From the NCBI GenBank assembly GCA_902702965.1, contig CACRXP010000397.1, positions 246,531 to 310,530 of the forward strand: a stretch of 64,000 nucleotides of DNA, read 5' to 3'. Each line of letters opens with the position of its first letter. Position 1 is the first letter of the stretch. The translations under genes were made by a program, and so were the position numbers. Below are positions 57,827-64,000 of this stretch, in pieces. This DNA is from Spirometra erinaceieuropaei. Taxonomy: Eukaryota; Platyhelminthes; Cestoda; Diphyllobothriidea; Diphyllobothriidae. The notes below the pieces were generated by a model. That model did no database searches, was not told where the DNA came from, and saw only the letters and a list, made by a program, of their open reading frames with translations.

Positions 57827-58084
57827 AGTCATGTGACGTCTCATGTGTGTCATCTCAAGTGATCCGCACTTGGGGTTGGGTATGACTGGCTGATGACGGC
57901 TGATAGGCCAGAAATGACCATTCCGGTCTCCCTTGTCTTCGTCGGTACCATGTCATTTACTTTTACTACTACCTGTCGTTGTGCAACTGTCTGCGAGGGA
58001 TCCAGTATGAGTCCCAAGGCACAACGGAACGAGCAAGTTCCGTAACCTCATCGGTGAACACACATCTGTCACCAGTCATGTGAC
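57827..58084 (+). mobile_element. 5'-truncated SINE with 11-bp target duplication
   Basis: agtcatgtgac occurs at 57827-57837 and 58074-58084. The insert starts inside the B-box region and contains the hammerhead-like segment, the gtctcccttgtcttcgtcggta segment and the tail (ggcacaacggaacgagcaag). The tRNA head is missing. It is older than the 12-kb copies, judging by substitutions. Confidence 0.8.
57884..57928 (+). ncRNA. Hammerhead ribozyme-like motif in truncated SINE
   Basis: Stem I gactgg (57884-57889) with ccggtc (57923-57928); box ctgatga (57890-57896), a perfect consensus; stem II ggc...gcc (57898-57909); gaaa (57911-57914); near-palindrome atgaccat; predicted cleavage after 57922. 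Both strands of stem I differ from the 12-kb copies (ggctgg/ccagtc), yet all six positions still pair, one by G-U. Confidence 0.6.
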
Positions 58085-58567
58085 ACTTGGATGACGCGAA
58101 AGGCTGCAAGCAAAATAATAAAAAGTGCAAAACCTCTAAGAAGTCGGCGCACTCAATCGCTGTTCCAAACTTCGCATTCCACGATCACTGTTGACCTTCC
58201 GCTGGTAGGTTTGCTCCATCTTCTTTATTCGGAATCAAAACTATCCAGCATAGTCAGACATTCCGGAAGAATTAAGAACCTAAAAAGCTCATTAAAATGT
58301 AATATTAAGTCTTTAATTATTTCTGACTAACCCGACTTCGGGGCTCTTTCTTAAAATGTGAAGATCTAGAAAACGTTTGGAGAAATAAATAAGTTACCGA
58401 TGAATTCCTGACGGATTCATCCGTCTATGTGGGTCACACACTGACTTGAGGTGTTTACCTACGTCACTTCATATGGCCTAGGACGTACTGACGATCGGTA
58501 ACCGCTGCGAAACAGCCGTCTGCGTCTGGCCTGTTGCACTCTTCGTGTGCCGCTTACGCATAAAATA
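58085..58567. other. No recognisable gene
   Basis: A 79-codon plus-strand frame (58091-58330) carries no motif. Confidence 0.4.
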
Positions 58568-58569
58568 TA

Positions 58570-60002
58570 TGGTGAGTGACTGGTCTCCTTAAATGTTGAC
58601 CGAAATTCTGAAATGCGTTTTCCATTAGGAAAGACTACTTGGGTACGGTTACAATATTGATTAGCATGTGGCAGAATGCTATAAGGTTTCAGATTCTTCA
58701 GGATGTCGGCTTTAGAATGCACTTCTTTTGACCTCATGTAGAAACCGCACTCTGTGAGAAATGACTACACGTGTAGTATGCATTTTTCGGATTGATTTTT
58801 GATGGTCTTATAAATGTAAATATATTTTATAGAAAACATGGCTAGATCGCAGTTGGTGGCCAGGCGCCGTATTACAGGTGACGAAGGGGCCTGCTTACTG
58901 GGGATATTTTGTGGTGCTCCATAATCACATCTGACCCATTTGGCTTCTGTTTTATTTTGAGGTTAGGATTAGGGTAGCGGTTAATGGTTTCCGATTTTCG
59001 GTTTAGGGTTATGCCTTCAGGCTTGGGTTTTCGAGTTACGGTTAGGGGTTCCGCGTAGGATTAGGTGTCGGTAGTACGGTTAGGTTTTTCAGTTACGGTA
59101 TGTCTAAAAAGTACGGTTACGTTTAAGATTTCGGTTAGGGTTAGGGTTGCCGTTAGGGTTAACGGTTAACGTTTTAGTCTGAGGTTAAGGTTAGGGGGAG
59201 GGTTAAGGCAAGGATTAGGGTTAAGTTCGCCGTCCCTTTCCCCACTCCTAGCTACCAACTGCGATCTAGCCGAAAACATGCATAAAAATATGCCATCTTT
59301 TGCTCGTTCGGTGAAAAATCACGTGGTCTTTACAATCTATACCCGGAGAAAGGGTATATTTAGCTTTTAAAAAGGTTTCTTAATGGCTGGATGAGTCTGA
59401 GCTCGATCCGCCATATCATTGGCTTTTAGCGATTTCAGTCTACGATGTGCTTGTTTAGGCGTAAGGAAAATCATATATCTCTCTATGGTTTTGAAAAATA
59501 TAATGTGTAGAGTTCATAAAATATTGCAATGGATGCGGATTATGTTCTACGTTTCATGCGATGCATTGGAGAACGGATATATGCGACGCTGTATAAACAG
59601 ATATTGCACGGTCTTTAAAAAAATCTCATAATCAAAAATTTTTTCAAAAGCTAAATATACCCTTTCTTCGGGTATAAAATGTAAAGACAACGTGATTTTT
59701 CACCAAAAGAGTAAACAGAAGGCAAATTTTATGCATGTTTTCTATAAAATATAGTTGAGATCATAAGACCATCAAATCGAATGCGAAAAATTTGTGCTAC
59801 TTATGTAGTCATTTCTCACAGTGCAGTTTCTACGGGAGGTCAAAAAGAAATGCATCCTAAAGCCGACATCCCGGCGAATCCGAAACATTATAGCATTCTG
59901 CCACATGCTAATCAATATTGTAACCGTACCCTAGCAGTCTTTCCTAATCGAAAACGCATTTCAGAATTTCGGTCAACATTTAATGAGACCGGTCATTCAC
60001 TG
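58570..60002. mobile_element. Mariner-type long inverted-repeat element, copy 7 (divergent subfamily, carries nested element)
   Basis: The right end tcattcactg-TA and left end TA-tggtgagtgactgg define inverted ends related to, but distinct from, the other copies: accggtctcattaaatgttgaccg replaces the gctaactcatgaaatg tip. The inner arms share gaaatgcgtttt, atgtcggcttt, atgactac and the catgcataaaaatat landmarks. A 432-bp element is nested at 58840-59271; without it and one target copy, about 1.0 kb remains. Confidence 0.7.
58832..59279. mobile_element. Nested TIR element filled with telomere-like sequence
   Basis: Ends ggctagatcgcagttggt (58840-58857) and its exact inverse (59254-59271) form an 18-bp terminal inverted repeat. 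An 8-bp duplication gaaaacat lies outside (58832-58839 and 59272-59279). The interior from about 58960 to 59225 is degenerate TTAGGG-like sequence (gttaggattagggtagcgg, gttagggttagggttgccg). There is no transposase. An 8-bp duplication suits Merlin or hAT superfamilies; Merlin is known from flatworms, but the ends alone do not decide. Confidence 0.8.
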
Positions 60003-60004
60003 TA

Positions 60005-60119
60005 CATTTCAAAGTGGGTGAAATTCTTCGTTAACAGAATGAACTTTATTGCGTAAGTTTTTGGGACTAATCTCCGTGTCATTCAAAAAACGGTTTACTA
60101 TTTATACGTGCCTAGCAAG
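60005..60119. other. Nothing recognised
   Basis: Short spacer between the mariner-type element and the Penelope relic. Confidence 0.4.
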
Positions 60120-62420
60120 TGGTTCTGCAGTTGGCTGAAGCCTGTGTCAATGCGCGTCAGTCGCTTTTCGTCATCCGCTTAGCACTGACCGCGCTAAACT
60201 CCATTTTTCCATAAGGAACTTCTACGCGACATCCAAATCCATAGCTCGATTGATGCATTCCTCAGTTAGGTACAATATTTCCAGGAGTTCACAGTCCTTC
60301 CTTGTTGGGGAGGTGCAGGCAATACGAGTGTCCCTCCCACGCATATTGATGCCCAGTATCCATAGTGTGTATAATCACTAGGAATAGATGATCTCAGCTT
60401 CTCACCGCAGTAGATGCCATCACGCCTGACAGATGGGATTTTTTAGACGCTGTCTTTTCTATCGAGGCAGTCAACTCTGTCCTTACGGTGTATACGTTGT
60501 GTGCACAAAATAGTTGCGGGTTTTTGTGCTACGTGTGTTTGATGTTTTTCCAGCTGTCATTCGACGAGCTCAGATACGTTTACCAGGTTAGAGAGAGTTT
60601 GCTACGTGAATGTTTTTGAGGCCTGGGTGGCCATAATGCTTGAAGTGCTTTTCTGTTTTAACTCATGATGCCTCATCCACAAACACACAAAGTCACGCTG
60701 GTGACCGTTATGGAAAATAATTTGGAAGGCTACTTCATTTTTGCTCGATAACTTCCTTTATCAGAGCAGTGTGCTTTTGCCCGAATTAGCAGGTTGATGC
60801 AATGGTTATTCTCAAAAGGTAGAATGACCCTAAGTATGTCTCTGTGAAAAAACCTGATGTGTGAAGTATTCCAACAGCTTTTCGGAGATGGGGGTTTCCA
60901 TCAATTTCTGTTTCGAAGGCAAATGTGATTTCTGGAAATGTAAAGTCAAACTTCGTATAGATCCTATCTATCATATTTTCCTTGACAATGACAGATGCGT
61001 CATCCGCAGAGCGCAGCCATCGTTTTGAACTGGCGGTGGGAAGAGCCTAGAGCTTCCGCTGGTCTTTTGCTTATCACAATCAATATACTTAGGACAGTTC
61101 TTAGCAGACAGAGAACAAATTTGCCAAAAAACATTCCATTCGTAAGTAATTTATAGGGAAGACTAAGCGCGGCTTGCAACAGCACCTTCCACGGCACTCT
61201 CACGCAAGTGAGAGACACGCCGTCCAACCCCTGGTGTGTGAAACCCTGGTGTTTGTGTGTATGGGGGGGGATAGTGAGAAAATGTGAGCTCAAAATTGTT
61301 CAAATTAGGTAGACGTGAATCCCAGGTAGACGCCGTCTCTTTTGGACTATTGGTTGATCAATTAGATTATGAAAGCCTTTTGATCTTTTTATGGGTTGGT
61401 TTTTGTTTTGGAATTTTGTGTATATTTTGCATATGCAGTTTATTATGCTTGTTTCAAAGGCCGGCGTCCCAAAATATGTCTCGAACCCCGCTTTAAATAA
61501 AATTTGACGTCTAAAACGTGCTTGTTTCTCATACGTACTTTTAGTTGGATTTGGCAATGATCGCTTATAAGACCTTTCTACACATTATTTGTTTGAAGAA
61601 CCATATTAATTGACCAAAAGGGATTGTGACAACCAACAAGTTGTCCAAGATTGTAATTAGGGTCATTGCTTTATGCAGGACAGTGGTAAGTTAATACTGC
61701 CGTAGGGTACTGACCTCCTCATGTACCAACATTCTATATTCAAATTAAAACGTGACCCGTGTTTATTTATTTGTCCGCCAAATTGCAAGCCATTTTTTAG
61801 AGCACATGTCGATATAAACGCCTTCGTGGCTGATTATGAATATGCATTGCAAGGACATCCAGCAATGGGAATTGTCCATCGACCTCTGTTTCGAAAGTAA
61901 ATGTAATTTCTGGAAATATCGAGTTAATATTGGTATGGAGGAGATTCAACTGATCTTTCTTGACGATGACAAAAGTGGCATCTACGTATCGCAGCTAAAG
62001 TTTTGGGTTGACTGTGGGAAGGGCTATGCTCTCTTCTTTCTTCAGTAATGCTTCTGCCAGGAAACCGAATACTGGTGAACCCATGGGAGCACGTTTTAAT
62101 TGCCGGTAGCATTGATTGGAGGCAAATTTTTCCTTATAATCATATTTCTTGGGATGCCTGTTTTTCAAAGATATGTTTCCGTATTTTAACGGTTTTGGTT
62201 ATCTCCTTGGACAGCTGCATACGCGAAGGAATTTATGCCTGAATGGCACAAAACAACTGTACTTCACTAACGAAAGTCCTCCATTTTTCTGATCCTAAAT
62301 AACTGGAAACTTCATTGTGAAATGTACTGTAAATCGTTCTTGTCCTTGTCTCATTTGCTCTTTTGATAAACAGACGAAAGTACTTTGAGCCAGTCGGTTC
62401 TAGACATTTGCTTGGGAATT
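60120..62420 (-). pseudogene. Penelope-like element relic: reverse transcriptase and GIY-YIG parts
   Basis: Minus-strand pieces in order. At 62150-61980: KRAPMGSPVFGFLAEALL, the MGSP motif of the reverse transcriptase. At 61990-61830: RYVDATFVIVKKDQ (second catalytic D replaced by A) and FPEITFTFETEVDGQFPLLD. At 61020-60860: a second, similar piece (DDASVIVKEN, FPEITFAFETEIDGN), so this part is present twice, from two elements or a duplication. At about 60450-60390: KIPSVRRDGIYCGEKLRSSI, a GIY-YIG-like start. At 60340-60230: CELLEILYLTEECINRAMDLD, resembling the family C-terminal segment. Stops and shifts abound. A different subfamily from the element at 25940. Confidence 0.65.
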
Positions 62421-63720
62421 TCTTTTGAATTCGTCCAAGATTCTTCAGTGTTGTTTAATTATTCTCGATAAATGACAGGTACTGTACTTCAACCGATGAC
62501 TACCAGGAGGCCATTCGCTGAGAATTAGTATAGGGACAGCGCCTACAGTGATATCCCAATATTGTGGCGCAACTCGATATAACTGTTGTCTGTTTGTGAT
62601 TTGGATCCTAGCAACAAGTATGTAGAGATTCGAATGTGCGACTAGTAAACCACTCCACAAAAAATCGCCCTTCAACCCAAATAAAGCATACGTTTGGGGA
62701 AATAACCTCAAGTGAATGAGTTCCCTAGTCGTACTCGAATTCATCGTGCTGAACCCTGGTCTTCCCGGAAGGATGCGCACCGAAATAGGCGACGGTAGCA
62801 TTAGCCTTCTTAATAACAAAAACAGAAACAAATTTAGTCAATGCCCAGTAGCAAAGTTCAAACCGGTACTCTGTAAATTAGGACAAGTTATTTGAGCCCT
62901 ACCAGTTTAATCTCTTTCTCCCTTCTTTCAATATTTAACTCTTTATTATTTAGCCACGAGGCTGTGTGCGGAGTTGCCCAGGGAACTGGTGGTCGAAGCA
63001 CACATGGTGGAAAATAATGCGGGAAAATACTTGTACACGTAAATGCAGTCTTTCAAAATGACAATTTGGGTGAATTTCACTTGAGAAGATTTTGCAAGCA
63101 CCGACGATGTATGCGTTTTCCCAGACTTACAGTATATGCGATCGCCCATACCTGAGAACATACCTGCTGTGAAGTAAAAGCAGAAGCGTACATGAAAACA
63201 TCCTCCTGACAAGTCACTACTCTAAGAAAAATAAACTTCGACAATGGAGTTCACCGTACAATCGACGTCACGTGCACACATCAAGGCACACAGCCTCGGG
63301 CAGGTGGCTAAAGCGATCAGCACCTTAGCGTCATCTGGCTCACAACGGCCGTGATAGACCAAAAGCACTGGTACATACATAATTAATGTTTGGCGTGAGG
63401 TGTTGGCCCAACCATTCTTTTCTTCCAAATTTTCCCATTTAACTCCCGAGAAAGGAAACAAGACCGACTTCAAGCATTAATTAGAAAAAGTGAACTGAAG
63501 CATTTGGGGAAGCCCATTAATCTCGTCATTTGCGTGTGATTTCGCGACGGCTCCCCTTTTAACTACGAAAAGTGTCCATATAGTCGGGATAGTCACAAGA
63601 TGAAAATTAGGTAAAGTTTGCGCGTAAGCAGGACTTGCGTGACTAATCAAAAATGTCCTCAGACCCTGCCACCGACCACATTTTATTTGTTTCTGCGCAA
63701 CACAGTTTTTATTAAGTGCA
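62421..63720. other. No recognisable gene
   Basis: A 128-codon minus-strand frame at 62445-62831 lacks a known motif. Other frames are short. Part may be intron of the gene at the right edge. Confidence 0.35.
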
Positions 63721-63825
63721 GAGGGTATCTTAATCTCTTTCAAACTTTTGTGGCTCCAGAGAATCTGCCCAAAGTAGACGCTGTGAAGAGTCACCCGACA
63801 TCGGATGGAGACGGCATTAAGGTCC
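63721..63825 (+). CDS. Candidate internal exon of a gene leaving the window
   Basis: Preceded by an acceptor-like tttttattaagtgcag. It encodes GYLNLFQTFVAPENLPKVDA and then VKSHPTSDGDGIK in one frame. The frame is closed by a stop seven bases after a possible donor (aag-gtccct), which is a poor match to a splice consensus. Phase 0 at its end agrees with the exon at 63879. No family is recognised. Confidence 0.35.
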
Positions 63826-63878
63826 CTTAATTGCATTATCCTTCATTATACCAATGAAGTCCTTGTCTCTTTCTACAG

Positions 63879-64000
63879 GAAGTATGGACGCAAATAGATC
63901 AGGCAGGACGGCAGGTTGACAGCGATAGCAAAATCATGTTTGCCGATACACGTGATAAAGCAAGTTTTAAGAAAATATACCAGAAACTTAAACGCGACCG
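63879..64000 (+). CDS. Candidate exon, unrecognised gene, partial at right edge
   Basis: Follows a strong acceptor: a pyrimidine-rich ccttgtctctttctacag ending at 63878. Only one frame stays open to the window end (40 codons). It begins EVWTQIDQAGRQVDSDSKIM and continues with a charged segment ending FKKIYQKLKRD. The composition is protein-like, not repeat-like. If joined to 63721-63825, the intron would be only 53 bp, short but within the range seen in flatworms. Function unknown. Confidence 0.5.

Noticed and set aside
58960..59225. Interstitial telomere as a trace of chromosome fusion
   Set aside because: The tract sits wholly inside a terminal-inverted-repeat element with its own target duplication.
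1..64000. CRISPR arrays, operons, ribosome binding sites, phage genes
   Set aside because: The sequence is eukaryotic in character; no regularly spaced short repeats or compact gene runs are present.

Overview
The window reads as intergenic, repeat-crowded DNA from a flatworm nuclear genome, most likely a tapeworm of the diphyllobothriid type. The species is an inference: the sequence shows Penelope-like retroelements with hammerhead ribozymes, a tRNA-derived SINE that recalls the schistosome S-alpha repeats, TTAGGG-like filler, a TNFAIP8-family gene and very low gene density. Nearly every open frame longer than 60 codons is chance. One protein gene is clear: a TNFAIP8-like protein on the minus strand at 47697-48386. 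Two candidate exons of an unrecognised plus-strand gene lie at 63721-64000 and run off the right edge. A run of 199 Ns at 47092-47290 is an assembly gap.

Most recognisable sequence belongs to mobile-element families found here by comparing the window with itself. (1) A SINE of about 311 nt with a tRNA-Arg(TCT)-like head occurs at 661-1025, 9533-9813, 12046-12647 (dimer) and 57838-58073, with scraps at 240-480 and 8262-8320. (2) Seven long inverted-repeat elements flanked by TA, of Tc1/mariner type, lie at 11664, 16607, 24850, 30838, 32947, 53242 and 58570. (3) Penelope-like coding relics lie at 14440-15110 (-), 25940-27115 (+) and 60120-62420 (-). (4) Fold-back elements made of Penelope-type terminal sequence lie at 28954-29292, 35516-35746, 45115-45274 and 51088-51619, with older scraps elsewhere. 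(5) A tRNA-like repeat unit lies at 8790-9130, 16400-17640 and 40708-41125, the last as an inverted pair. (6) Two unassigned dispersed repeats, A and B, occur in two and three copies. (7) Short terminal-inverted-repeat elements are filled with degenerate telomere-like sequence.

The most interesting result is two independent hammerhead-ribozyme folds. One is in the Penelope-type fold-backs, where it is expected from the family. The other is just downstream of the tRNA head of the SINE. Both are type I, with a loop-less, self-complementary stem III that would best form between two ribozyme copies. The SINE occurs as head-to-tail dimers: one dimer is bounded by a single target-site duplication, and a much older dimer joined by a similar linker lies near the start of the window. 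This suggests a multimeric, self-processing SINE RNA.

The insertions also record their order. The SINE dimer landed in a mariner-type element, a telomere-filled element landed in another, a mariner-type element split a tRNA-like unit, and Penelope fold-backs landed inside repeats A and B. For the last two, uninterrupted paralogous copies in the same window act as empty sites. All family claims rest on reading by eye; no search or folding program was run.
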